Shown here in pieces: positions 6,038-14,494 of a stretch of 21,903 nt of DNA. Position 1 is the first letter of the stretch. Every line of letters starts with the position of its first letter. The stretch is from UBA1227 sp963629305. Its GTDB lineage: Bacteria > Bacillota > Clostridia > Oscillospirales > Acutalibacteraceae. The stretch covers positions 1-21,903 of the forward strand of contig CAVGIJ010000020.1 in the NCBI GenBank assembly GCA_963629305.1, in the 5' to 3' direction. The notes beneath the pieces were generated by a model. That model was not told the DNA's origin and made no database searches. It worked only from the letters and a program-made list of their open reading frames with translations. The position numbers were made by a program, and so were the translations under genes.

Positions 6038-7921
6038 ATGAAAACAAAAAAATCAGTGCACACCTTGTGTGCATTGACTCTGGTTATAATTTTAATTTTT
6101 TCGCTTAGCTTTTCGACTATTGCCGAGTCAATTTCGGCCGGAAACTGCGGATATGTCAATTTGCAAAACTACTGCTGTGAAGGTGCCGATTCTTATTCGA
6201 CAACCAGTGAAAAGGCATATCTTTATGAAGAACTTGACGGTACTCGAATGTACATGCGTATGCTTTATCTGTCAGATACTAACAAAGGGCTTCCGAAGGT
6301 CGATGACTCCGGACTCCCCATGTGGCTTTACTGCGTCGAATACGGAACGGACATATTTTCGTACATAGAGCGAAAAGCAGAAACCACGGCGAGCAGTATG
6401 TATTGGAAATCAATAAGCGCCGGGCAGCGTGAGGGAATAATGCTTGCAACCACATACGGCTTTCCAAATAGCAATCTCGGCATGTCAGCTGCGGATGCAT
6501 ATGCCGCAACGCAGGCACTTATCTGGGAATTCCAGACCGGTATACGCCAAAGCCCTGCAAGTGATAAAAGACAGGCAGTCAACTACAAAAACACTTATCT
6601 GGATGCCGACACAATGACGGATATTCTGACATACAGGTCTACCGGCGTTGAGAAACGTGCAATGACAGCATATAAAAATCTTGTCGCAAAGGTGTTCTCA
6701 CATGGAAAAACACCGGACTTTGGCGGCAATGAGATACTTCTTAAGTATGACAAAACCGACAAACTTTACAAGGCAAATTTGATTGACAAAAATTCGGTGC
6801 TTGGTGAGTACAATTTATCATGTACAAATGCTGATCTTCACATTTCCGTATCAGGGAATAAACTTTGCCTTTCATCTGAGAAACTGCTTTCAGATGTAAA
6901 AGTTGCGATGAATAAAAAAATGCCCGCAACGTCACCTCAGAGTCTTGTTGTTATGTCCCCTGAAACGGACGGACAGGTGACTGTTCTCGGAAATACCGCT
7001 CCGGCTGTTTCGAGTGTTGTTTCCGTGACTGCGGATTTCACAAGTAAGACACAACAGATTTCTGTCTATAAAAAAGGCGAGATTCTGAAAGGCTTTACAG
7101 AGGGAGAAATACGCACTCCTGTTTATGAGATGGGATATCTCTCGGGTTGTATTGTAGATGTTTATGCGGTAAAGGAAATCCGTAATACCGACGGAAGTTT
7201 GCTTGTCTCAAAGGATGAACTTGTTGACACGGTTACTACTGTGTCAGAAGGGCCTGTTAAGACAAAGCCGCTCTATGACGGTGAGTACTATCTTCGTGAG
7301 AGAACAGCACCGGACGGTTACATAAAAGCTTCTGCGGATGCCCCGGTGTCACTTTATGACGACACGGATATCACACTTGAAAACTTGCGTATAAAATATG
7401 CTTTGAGTTTTTCAAAAGTGCTGCTTTCAAGCAGCAGTATAAGTGAAGGACAGACAAAACTTTTAGACCGGGTTTCGTTCGGGGTTTACAACGCAGAGGC
7501 GATAGGAGAGCTTCCCGCGGATTCGTTGCTTGAAATTGTAAAAGTCTCAAAGGACGGAAAATTTCATATGAATGTGGATCTTCCCTTTGGTTATGAATAT
7601 TACATAAAAGAATTGACGACTGCGAGCGGGTACGTGCTGTCGGATGAAAAATATCCGCTTATTGTTCCGTCTGATTACGAAAACAGTTTATCTGAAAACG
7701 GAACCGTAGAGGTTTCAGTAAACGCGGGTGAGGCTATCCCGAACGAGATGATACCGGTCAGTATTGAAAGGCCGAAAATGGAGCTTGCCGGAGGGACACC
7801 TGTGGATTTTAATAAGCCGAATCCGAAAACGCGTGATACAACCTCGGAAAAGTTAAATATTTACGTGATAACAGGTCTTTGTTCCGTATTTGCACTTGCA
7901 ATAATACGCAAGAAGTTGTAA
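6038..7921 (+). CDS. Secreted thioester-domain surface protein with SpaA/Cna-B-like domains
   Basis: A 627-residue predicted cell-surface protein. Residues 1-34 are a signal peptide (basic MKTKK, then a hydrophobic run). Residues about 35-220 resemble a Cys-Gln thioester domain: WLYCVEYG supplies C99 and the ATQALIW motif supplies Q159, the pair that forms the internal thioester in Gram-positive adhesins. Two SpaA/Cna-B (prealbumin-like) domains follow: about 360-445 with YYLRERTAPDGY (417-428), and about 450-560 with YYIKELTTASGY (E525). Such E residues often complete Lys-Asn isopeptide bonds. The C-terminus has NPKTR (595-599), then a hydrophobic helix and RKKL, like a sortase signal but with R where G is expected. 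A good RBS (GAAGGAG) precedes the ATG. No sortase gene lies in the window. Binding partner is unknown. Confidence 0.82.
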   Translation: MKTKKSVHTLCALTLVIILIFSLSFSTIAESISAGNCGYVNLQNYCCEGADSYSTTSEKAYLYEELDGTRMYMRMLYLSDTNKGLPKVDDSGLPMWLYCVEYGTDIFSYIERKAETTASSMYWKSISAGQREGIMLATTYGFPNSNLGMSAADAYAATQALIWEFQTGIRQSPASDKRQAVNYKNTYLDADTMTDILTYRSTGVEKRAMTAYKNLVAKVFSHGKTPDFGGNEILLKYDKTDKLYKANLIDKNSVLGEYNLSCTNADLHISVSGNKLCLSSEKLLSDVKVAMNKKMPATSPQSLVVMSPETDGQVTVLGNTAPAVSSVVSVTADFTSKTQQISVYKKGEILKGFTEGEIRTPVYEMGYLSGCIVDVYAVKEIRNTDGSLLVSKDELVDTVTTVSEGPVKTKPLYDGEYYLRERTAPDGYIKASADAPVSLYDDTDITLENLRIKYALSFSKVLLSSSSISEGQTKLLDRVSFGVYNAEAIGELPADSLLEIVKVSKDGKFHMNVDLPFGYEYYIKELTTASGYVLSDEKYPLIVPSDYENSLSENGTVEVSVNAGEAIPNEMIPVSIERPKMELAGGTPVDFNKPNPKTRDTTSEKLNIYVITGLCSVFALAIIRKKL

Positions 7922-7978
7922 AATTTTCTGTAATTAATTTTTTCGATTTTTATGTAATTTAGTAAGGGGACCGAATTC

Positions 7979-9742
7979 ATGAAAGTAATTTACAATGACG
8001 GAACAGTTGCAGAGTGCCCGAAGGAGGAAGAACTCCACGTAATAAGACACACTGCGGCACATATTATGGCACAGGCTATAAAGAGACTTTGGCCGCAGGC
8101 TGACTTTGCTTACGGACCTGCAACGGACAAAGGCTTCTACTACGATGTTGACCTCGGTGACACAAAGCTCACAGATGAGGATCTTCTCGCAATAGAAAAA
8201 GAGATGAAGAAGATTACCAAAGAAAATCTTCCTATAAAGACATATACTCTTCCTCGAGAGGAAGCTATAAAGCACATGGAGGAGCGCCATGAAACCTACA
8301 AGGTTGAGCATATCGGCGATCTTCCGAATGATGCTAAGATAAGCTTTTACTCACAGGGTGAGTATGTTGATATGTGTGTAGGTCCCCACTTAACCTATAC
8401 CAAAGGACTCAAGGCTTTCAAGATAACCGGACAGTCAGGTGCATACTGGAAAGCTGACAAGAATAACAAGATGCTCACACGTATCTACGGCACTGCGTTT
8501 GCAACTCAGCAGGAGCTTGATGATCATATGAAGCTTCTTGAGGAAGCAGAACGCCGTGATCACAGAAAGATCGGCAAAGAGATGCAGCTCTTCATGATCT
8601 GTGAAGAGGGTCCGGGATTCCCGTTCTTCCTTCCAAACGGTATGGCTCTTAAAAACGCACTTATTGATTACTGGAGAGACATCCACTACAGAGAAAATTA
8701 CGTAGAGGTTTCAACTCCGCTTATAATGAACAGAAAACTCTGGGAAACAAGCGGACACTGGGATCACTATAAAGACAATATGTACGCAACAAAGATCGAT
8801 GATGAGGACTATTGCATAAAACCGATGAACTGCCCGGGCGGCGTTATGGTTTACAAGAGTCAGCCACATTCTTACCGTGAACTTCCGCTTCGTGTGGGTG
8901 AACTCGGTCTTGTACACAGACATGAGCTTAAGGGTGCTCTTCACGGGCTTTTCCGTGTTCGCTGCTTTACCCAGGATGACGCACATATCTTCATGACCCG
9001 TGATCAGATTACCGATGAAATAATGAATGTTGTACACCTTATAGATGAGGTTTATTCAAAGTTTGGCTTCAAGTACTTTGTTGAGCTTTCAACAAGACCT
9101 GAGGACTCAATGGGATCTGATGAAGACTGGGAAGCTGCAACAAACGGTCTTAAGGGTGCACTTGAAAAACTCGGTATGGATTACATTGTCAACGAGGGTG
9201 ACGGCGCTTTCTACGGTCCGAAGATTGACTTCCATCTTGAGGACTGCCTCGGACGTACATGGCAGTGCGGTACTATCCAGCTTGACTTCCAGATGCCGCT
9301 CAACTTTAACCTTGAGTATATTGACTCAAACGGACAGCCGCAAAGACCTATAATGATCCATCGCGTATGCTTCGGTTCTATCGAACGCTTTATCGGTATC
9401 CTTACAGAGCACTTCGCAGGAAAATTCCCTGTATGGCTTGCGCCTACACAGGTTAAGGTTCTTCCTGTTTCTGAAAAAACTCTTGATTACTCAACTGAGG
9501 TTTATGAAAAGCTCAAGGCTCTCGGTATCAGAGTTGAGCTTGATGACAGAAACGAGAAGATAGGCTATAAGATACGTGAAGCACAGCAGGTTGCACGTGT
9601 TCCGTATATGCTTGTACTCGGACCGAAAGAGTCTGAAAGCGGAATGGTTTCTGTTCGTATGCGTGACACAGGTGAAACTGAGGTTATGCCTCTTGAAGCA
9701 TTTATCGAAAAGCTTCTCGGCGAGATAAAGAACAGAACATAA
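7979..9742 (+). CDS. thrS: Threonyl-tRNA synthetase
   Basis: A 587-residue class II synthetase that charges tRNA-Thr. The editing domain is intact: H24 and H28 in HTAAH, C133 and H137 in DMCVGPH. The catalytic zinc ligands are C285 (MNCPGG), H336 (DDAHIF) and H461 (IHRVCFGS). Motif 2 is HRHELKGALHGLFRVR and motif 3 is GSIERFIGIL. The C-terminal anticodon-binding domain is complete. Enzymes of this type are usually about 640 residues. Here the N-terminal TGS domain is reduced: the first-strand-like MKVIYNDGTVAEC runs almost directly into the editing domain. The 57-nt gap upstream has an RBS-like AAGGGG but no T-box leader and no terminator, so it may be read through from the surface-protein gene. 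A terminator follows. Confidence 0.97.
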   Translation: MKVIYNDGTVAECPKEEELHVIRHTAAHIMAQAIKRLWPQADFAYGPATDKGFYYDVDLGDTKLTDEDLLAIEKEMKKITKENLPIKTYTLPREEAIKHMEERHETYKVEHIGDLPNDAKISFYSQGEYVDMCVGPHLTYTKGLKAFKITGQSGAYWKADKNNKMLTRIYGTAFATQQELDDHMKLLEEAERRDHRKIGKEMQLFMICEEGPGFPFFLPNGMALKNALIDYWRDIHYRENYVEVSTPLIMNRKLWETSGHWDHYKDNMYATKIDDEDYCIKPMNCPGGVMVYKSQPHSYRELPLRVGELGLVHRHELKGALHGLFRVRCFTQDDAHIFMTRDQITDEIMNVVHLIDEVYSKFGFKYFVELSTRPEDSMGSDEDWEAATNGLKGALEKLGMDYIVNEGDGAFYGPKIDFHLEDCLGRTWQCGTIQLDFQMPLNFNLEYIDSNGQPQRPIMIHRVCFGSIERFIGILTEHFAGKFPVWLAPTQVKVLPVSEKTLDYSTEVYEKLKALGIRVELDDRNEKIGYKIREAQQVARVPYMLVLGPKESESGMVSVRMRDTGETEVMPLEAFIEKLLGEIKNRT

Positions 9743-9784
9743 GTGAATATGTATAAACAAAAATATTCATAAATTTATAAAATG

Positions 9785-9825
9785 AAAAAAGACTCGAAAA
9801 CCAATCGGCTTTCGGGTCTCTTTTT
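9785..9825. terminator. Bidirectional terminator between thrS and prmA
   Basis: AGACTCGAAA (9790-9799) pairs with TTTCGGGTCT (9810-9819, one T-G pair). An A6 run (9785-9790) lies on one side and a T5 run (9821-9825) on the other. It can end both thrS from the left and the prmA operon from the right. Confidence 0.85.
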
Positions 9826-9839
9826 ATTTGAATTTTCTT

Positions 9840-10814
9840 TTATTTAAGAACGAAGCACAGCCAGCCTTTGCTCTCTTTGCGCTCAACAACGGTAAATCCG
9901 TATTCGGCAAAAGCGGCGGTGACATCTTCTTCGCGTGTTTCGATTATTCCACTGACTATGAAGAGCCCGTCGGGTTTCATAAACCTTCGTGCGTTTTGAC
10001 AGAAAAGAATGATGATGTCGGCAACTATATTTGCAACAACTATGTCATAGGTGCCTGTGATTTCTTCTGTCATGTCACCGCAATGTATCTTATACTGCGG
10101 CTCGGTAAATCCGTTGATTTTTCCGTTTTCTACGGCTGTTTTTGCCGCAATGTCGCTTATGTCAACGCCTTCGGCAGATGACGCGCCGAGAAGCAGGGCT
10201 GAGAGCGCGAGTATGCCGCTTCCGCATCCGAGGTCAAGTACAGACTCTCCTCCGTGTATGCGCTCTGAAAGCGCGGTCAGGCAGAGTCTGGTGGTGTCGT
10301 GTGTGCCGGTGCCGAATGCAAGACCCGGTTCGATAAAGAGAACCTTGCGCGCGGTGTCATCGACCTTTTTTGAGAGGTCAGGCATGATAAGGAGCTTGTC
10401 CCCGATTTCCATAGGTTCAACATATTTTTTCCAGTTGTTTTGCCAGTCCTCTTTTTCGCAGACGAGAGTCTCTGTTTCATATGTGATACCCTCTGCGCCA
10501 AAACGTTCTGTAAGAAAGGCGAGTGCCTCTGCCGGGTTCATGTCGGGCTCGAGATATATGTGTATGTACCCGGTATCTCTGTCTTTGTTCAGAAGTTCCT
10601 CATCAATAAGGTCAATATGGGCAATTTCCATTGTCTCTTCTTCCAGCGTTCTGTAGTCCTCGACATAGAATCCGTAAGGTACAGTCATAGCTGCAATGCT
10701 TTCGGCAATCTCAAGTGAGTCTGCCGGAAGTTTTATTTTTATCTCGGTCCATGCATTGTCGTCACCGAACTCAATGTATGCGTTATTATCCTCGTTTGAA
10801 GTCTTATTACTCAT
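9840..10814 (-). CDS. prmA: Ribosomal protein L11 methyltransferase
   Basis: A 324-residue SAM-dependent enzyme that methylates ribosomal protein L11. An N-terminal substrate-recognition region is followed by the Rossmann methyltransferase fold. Recognisable pieces are IEPGLAFGTGTHDTT (161-175), the SAM-binding loop VLDLGCGSG (192-200) and ANIVADI in the catalytic loop region. The ATG at 10814 is chosen over an in-frame GTG at 10826 because GTGAGG lies 6 nt before the ATG. The start overlaps the end of the upstream exonuclease gene by 8 bp, indicating translational coupling. It ends at the shared thrS/prmA terminator. In many Bacillota prmA sits beside dnaJ and the rsmE gene; here it does not. 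Confidence 0.95.
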   Translation of the reverse strand: MSNKTSNEDNNAYIEFGDDNAWTEIKIKLPADSLEIAESIAAMTVPYGFYVEDYRTLEEETMEIAHIDLIDEELLNKDRDTGYIHIYLEPDMNPAEALAFLTERFGAEGITYETETLVCEKEDWQNNWKKYVEPMEIGDKLLIMPDLSKKVDDTARKVLFIEPGLAFGTGTHDTTRLCLTALSERIHGGESVLDLGCGSGILALSALLLGASSAEGVDISDIAAKTAVENGKINGFTEPQYKIHCGDMTEEITGTYDIVVANIVADIIILFCQNARRFMKPDGLFIVSGIIETREEDVTAAFAEYGFTVVERKESKGWLCFVLK

Positions 10815-11793
10815 GATTATCCTCACTTAAAAGAACAGCCTTCGGCTTTATTTCCGTGCGTCCGTGATTATACACTTTGACATCGTCAAGCGCCCATTGG
10901 CGTCCGCTGAAGGTTCCGGCATCAAGCTCGCTTGTTATCTCGGAGAATTCATATATCTTTGCGTCAAGCTCATCGAGTGCAGAGAGAATCATTGCTTCGG
11001 TAAACATAGGCCTTACCGCCGAACCGAATTCGGGGTTTCCGTGGTGAGAGAGAAGCATGTGCTCAAGGAGCCGTATTTTTTCATCGGGTGTTCCGATTTC
11101 CTCTCCGCATTTTCTCACCATCATAGCGCCGCGAACAAGATGTCCTATAAGGTTTCCGTCAACGGTGTATTCGTCGGCAAGTCCGAGCGAATTTGCATTC
11201 ATCTCCACTGTTTTGCCAATGTCGTGGAGGCTTGCACCGGCAAGAAGCAAATCTCTGTCTACAAGCGGATATACATCGCAGACAGCATTTGCAGTTTTCA
11301 TGATGGAGAGTGTGTGGTAGAGAAGACCTCCGCGCATTGCGTGGTGAAGCTTTACGGCAGCCGGAAAGTACAAAAGTCTTTCACGGTTGTTCTCGTACAT
11401 CTTAAGGCAGATATTTTTAAGGTCCTCATCTTTGAATCTGCAGAACATGGTACAGATTTCCGCGAACATGTCCTCCGGACGGTATTCCGCGGAGCGAACA
11501 AGGTCTTCAACCTCTATGCAGTCGGTAGGAACGGTTTTTCTTATAAGCTCAATGCGGAGCTGTGTTGTACCCTTATACTCGTTGAGAGCTCCGCGTACCT
11601 TTACCACGGAGTTTTGCGGAAAATCAGGTGTTGTACCGTCAATGTAGTCCCAGTACTTTCCGTTTATTTCTCCGTCTTTGTCGGAAAGGGTAATATCAAG
11701 ATATTTACCTCCCTTTGTCGAAGTTCTGACCTCTGACTTTTTCACCAGAGCAAAGCACTCGACCTTATCGTTTGGGAGCGGTTTAAAATTCAT
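10807..11793 (-). CDS. yhaM: YhaM-type 3'-5' exoribonuclease (OB fold + HD domain)
   Basis: A 328-residue protein with an N-terminal OB-fold nucleic-acid-binding domain (about residues 8-90) and a C-terminal HD phosphohydrolase domain. HD landmarks are GGLLYHT (H160), the ASLHDIGK motif (H190, D191), H218 in LIGHL, the LLSHHG motif (H250, H251) and D274/D277 in ALDELDAKI. This architecture defines the YhaM/CBF1 family, which trims RNA, and in some species DNA, from the 3' end. The ATG at 11793 has AGAGGTGA about 9 nt upstream. A near-perfect promoter (11817-11845) predicts an mRNA leader of only about 17 nt. It is the first gene of a two-gene unit with prmA. Confidence 0.9.
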   Translation of the reverse strand: MNFKPLPNDKVECFALVKKSEVRTSTKGGKYLDITLSDKDGEINGKYWDYIDGTTPDFPQNSVVKVRGALNEYKGTTQLRIELIRKTVPTDCIEVEDLVRSAEYRPEDMFAEICTMFCRFKDEDLKNICLKMYENNRERLLYFPAAVKLHHAMRGGLLYHTLSIMKTANAVCDVYPLVDRDLLLAGASLHDIGKTVEMNANSLGLADEYTVDGNLIGHLVRGAMMVRKCGEEIGTPDEKIRLLEHMLLSHHGNPEFGSAVRPMFTEAMILSALDELDAKIYEFSEITSELDAGTFSGRQWALDDVKVYNHGRTEIKPKAVLLSEDNHE

Positions 11794-11816
11794 AGCTTAA
11801 GTCACCTCTGCTGAAA

Positions 11817-11845
11817 ATGATAACAAAGTAAGGGATAACTGTCAA
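11817..11845 (-). promoter_or_regulatory. Consensus SigA promoter of the yhaM-prmA operon
   Basis: On the minus strand there is a perfect TTGACA (11840-11845), a 17-bp spacer and TATCAT (11817-11822, 5 of 6). Predicted start is near 11810, next to the RBS. It is one of the strongest promoters in the window. Confidence 0.85.
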
Positions 11846-11854
11846 TTAAAAGGC

Positions 11855-11883
11855 TTTATTTACCATGCTCTTTATGTTAAAAT
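11855..11883 (+). promoter_or_regulatory. Possible extended -10 promoter of yfmF-yfmH-lgt
   Basis: TGT-TAAAAT (11875-11883) is an extended -10 with a 5-of-6 hexamer. A poor TTTATT (11855-11860) lies 17 bp upstream. An alternative is TTTACC 18 bp before TACTAT. It lies just beyond the outward-facing yhaM promoter, so the two units diverge. Confidence 0.4.
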
Positions 11884-11919
11884 ACTATACGTTTAATTTT
11901 TTGATTTCGGAGGCGGATA

Positions 11920-13209
11920 ATGGATAACAGATTTGAAATTACCGAAGTGGCAGACGGAATACGTCTTTGCTCATATAAAACGGACAGGTTCAAAACCGGA
12001 AGACTTTCTTTCAACATAGCTGTACCTCTTCTTAAAGATGCGTCATGCAATGCAATTCTTCCGTATATTCTCAACAGATCATGCAAAGAGTATAAAACCT
12101 ACCGTGAACTCAACAAAAAGCTTGCAAGCCTTTACGGTGCGACTCTTACTCCGTCCGTTATGAAGAACGGAGAAACACATGTCCTGAGACTTTCAATGAC
12201 AATGATAGATAACAAATTTGCATTTGATGATGAAGATATCATTCTCTCATGTGCAGACTTGTTATTCGGTCTTGTTTTCAATCCGAATGCTGATGAAAAC
12301 AGATTTGACAAGGATGAAGTTACAAGAGAAAAACGTCTTATGGTTGAACGTATCCAGGGCGAAATGAACGACAAACGTGTTTATGCGCTTCGCCGTCTTG
12401 AACAGATAATGTGCGAGAATGAGGCTTTCTCATCAAACGTATACGGCACTGAGGACGGCATAAACAAGCTCACCCCCGAAAGTATCTATGACGCTTACAG
12501 AAATGTTTTAAAGACGGGTCATATACTTGTAAACGCTGTCGGCAATGTAGACACCGCAAAGATTGCGGAGCTTCTCAAGGGGTACATTGCAAAGTCCGGC
12601 ATCAAACGCGAAAAGCTTGCGATGCTCCATACAGAGGTTGTCACGACTGCAGGTGAGCTTAGACGCGTTACCGAGGAACTTCCGGTAAATCAGGGCAAGC
12701 TCGTTATGGGCTTCCGTGTCGGAACTACCGAAGATACTGCGTCGGGGGAGTATCCCGAACTTAAAATAATGACGGATATCTTCGGTGGAGGCACATATTC
12801 ACGCCTCTTTATGAATGTACGTGAGAAGATGAGCCTTTGCTATTATTGCTCGGCACGTTTTTACCGACACAAAGGTATCGTCATAGTTCAGAGCGGAATT
12901 GAAAATGAAAATGCCGAGACTGCGGAAAAAGAAATTCTGAACCAACTTGAATCGCTTAAAAACGGAGAGGTCGGTAAAGAAGACATAAGCGCGTCACTTC
13001 TTTCAATGAAGGACACACTCAGCAGCGCATGTGATACACCCGAGGATATTGACGCTTGGAGTGCTGCACAGATAACGGATGATAAGTTTGAGACGCCGGA
13101 GGAAACGATCGACAGACTCATGAGAGTTACCGAGGATGACGTTATCAAAATGGCAAAGCGTATGACTCTGGATACCGTGTATATGCTCAAAGGAACGGAG
13201 GAGGAATAA
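11920..13209 (+). CDS. yfmF: Inactive M16 peptidase-like protein, YfmF family
   Basis: A 429-residue protein with the two-lobed M16 (insulinase/pitrilysin-like) layout, for example GGGTYSRLFMNVREKMSLCYY in the second half. The zinc motif HxxEH is missing where it should occur, in the first 80 residues, so it should not cleave peptides. It is paired with an intact M16 protein immediately downstream. This inactive-active arrangement matches Bacillus subtilis YfmF/YfmH, genetically linked to the 5-aminopentanol modification of elongation factor EF-P. RBS GGAGG precedes the ATG. The 2-nt gap to the next start implies coupling. The gene name rests on pair arrangement and sequence style, and no efp or ymfI is in the window. 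Confidence 0.85.
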   Translation: MDNRFEITEVADGIRLCSYKTDRFKTGRLSFNIAVPLLKDASCNAILPYILNRSCKEYKTYRELNKKLASLYGATLTPSVMKNGETHVLRLSMTMIDNKFAFDDEDIILSCADLLFGLVFNPNADENRFDKDEVTREKRLMVERIQGEMNDKRVYALRRLEQIMCENEAFSSNVYGTEDGINKLTPESIYDAYRNVLKTGHILVNAVGNVDTAKIAELLKGYIAKSGIKREKLAMLHTEVVTTAGELRRVTEELPVNQGKLVMGFRVGTTEDTASGEYPELKIMTDIFGGGTYSRLFMNVREKMSLCYYCSARFYRHKGIVIVQSGIENENAETAEKEILNQLESLKNGEVGKEDISASLLSMKDTLSSACDTPEDIDAWSAAQITDDKFETPEETIDRLMRVTEDDVIKMAKRMTLDTVYMLKGTEEE

Positions 13210-13211
13210 AC

Positions 13212-14492
13212 ATGGACAATATAAACATTCGTGAAATAAAAAATGATCTTCTCCGAGACTCATATTTTGAAATTAACCACAAGTCAGGTCTTAAAATACT
13301 CGTTTATCCGAAACAGGGTTATTCGACTACGTATGCCATATTCGGAACAAACTACGGTTCTATAGATACTTTTATAAAGAAACGCGGCGAAGAGGCTGTG
13401 GCTATTCCTGAGGGAACAGCTCATTTCCTTGAACATAAGCTTTTTGAGAGTGAAGAGCTTGACGCTTTTGAAAGATTCGCAAAGACGGGTGCGTCTGCAA
13501 ACGCGTATACATCGTTTGACAAAACCTGTTATCTTTTCTCATGTGCATCAGGATTCAGCGAAAACCTTGCCATACTTCTTGACTTTGTTTCTCATCCGTA
13601 TTTCACACAGAAAACGGTTGAAAAGGAACAGGGAATCATAGGACAGGAAATACGTATGTACCAAGATGAGCCGTCATGGCAGGTCCTTTTCAACCTTCTT
13701 CGCTGTCTTTATCACAAGCATCCGGTTAAGATAGATATTGCCGGAACTGTTGAATCGATTGCGGAAATTACCGCGGACATGCTGTACGGTTGTTACAACA
13801 CGTTTTACAGCCCGGGAAACATGGTTCTCGCCTGTGTCGGAAACACAACTGTTAAGGAAGTGCTTGCAGTTGCTGACAAGGTGCTTCCTCAAAAGGAGAG
13901 CATTATAACAGACCGTGCGGATTACGGTGAGCCGAGGGAAATCGTATCGGAGTATTTTGAAGAAAAATTATCTGTTTCAATGCCTCTCTTTGCACTTGGA
14001 TTCAAGGAAGATGCGTCAGTTAAGGATGCGTCACTTAAGGATAAAATACTGACTTCAATAATACTTGAATATTTGGCGGGGGATACATCGCCGCTCTATG
14101 ACAAGCTCTTTTCGGAAGGTCTTATCAATACCTCTTTCGGATCTGAGTACTTTGCGGGTCCGGGGTACAGAAGTGTTATCTTCTCCGGCGAGAGCAAAGA
14201 CCCGCGTGCCGTGGCTGATGCTATTAAATCCGAGATAACAAAGCTGCGCGAAAACGGATTTGATAAGGATGATTTCGAGCGTATAAGACGTATGCACTAC
14301 GGAAGAGCAATTATGGAGTACAACAATGTTGACGGCCTTGCGAATGAGATGGTAGCATGTGAGTTTGAGGGTTATCATCTTTTTGATGAGATTGATATTT
14401 ACAAGACACTGACCGTTGAAGACGCAGAAGAACGACTCAAAGAGGAACTTGACGTAAACAATTGTGCATTGTCTGTAATCACGGAGGCATAG
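13212..14492 (+). CDS. yfmH: M16 family zinc peptidase, YfmH family
   Basis: A 426-residue M16 metallopeptidase with the inverted zinc motif HFLEH (H71, E74, H75) in GTAHFLEHKLF. The downstream glutamate region EKEQGIIGQEI (137-147) should supply the third ligand. The substrate-handling lobe has YSPGNMVLACVGN. With the zinc-less YfmF partner encoded 2 nt upstream it likely forms a heterodimer, as bacterial M16 pairs do. By analogy with Bacillus its role is in maturing the EF-P modification; that link is inferred. The RBS GGAGGAA lies within the end of yfmF. lgt follows 2 nt after its stop codon. Confidence 0.88.
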   Translation: MDNINIREIKNDLLRDSYFEINHKSGLKILVYPKQGYSTTYAIFGTNYGSIDTFIKKRGEEAVAIPEGTAHFLEHKLFESEELDAFERFAKTGASANAYTSFDKTCYLFSCASGFSENLAILLDFVSHPYFTQKTVEKEQGIIGQEIRMYQDEPSWQVLFNLLRCLYHKHPVKIDIAGTVESIAEITADMLYGCYNTFYSPGNMVLACVGNTTVKEVLAVADKVLPQKESIITDRADYGEPREIVSEYFEEKLSVSMPLFALGFKEDASVKDASLKDKILTSIILEYLAGDTSPLYDKLFSEGLINTSFGSEYFAGPGYRSVIFSGESKDPRAVADAIKSEITKLRENGFDKDDFERIRRMHYGRAIMEYNNVDGLANEMVACEFEGYHLFDEIDIYKTLTVEDAEERLKEELDVNNCALSVITEA

Positions 14493-14494
14493 AA

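Noticed and set aside
7922..7978. T-box leader before thrS
   Set aside because: Only 57 nt are available and no T-box sequence or terminator hairpin is present.
10864..11736. 290-codon plus-strand frame opposite yhaM
   Set aside because: Cys/His/Val-rich translation with no recognisable motif and no RBS; it is the antisense of a clear OB-HD exonuclease.
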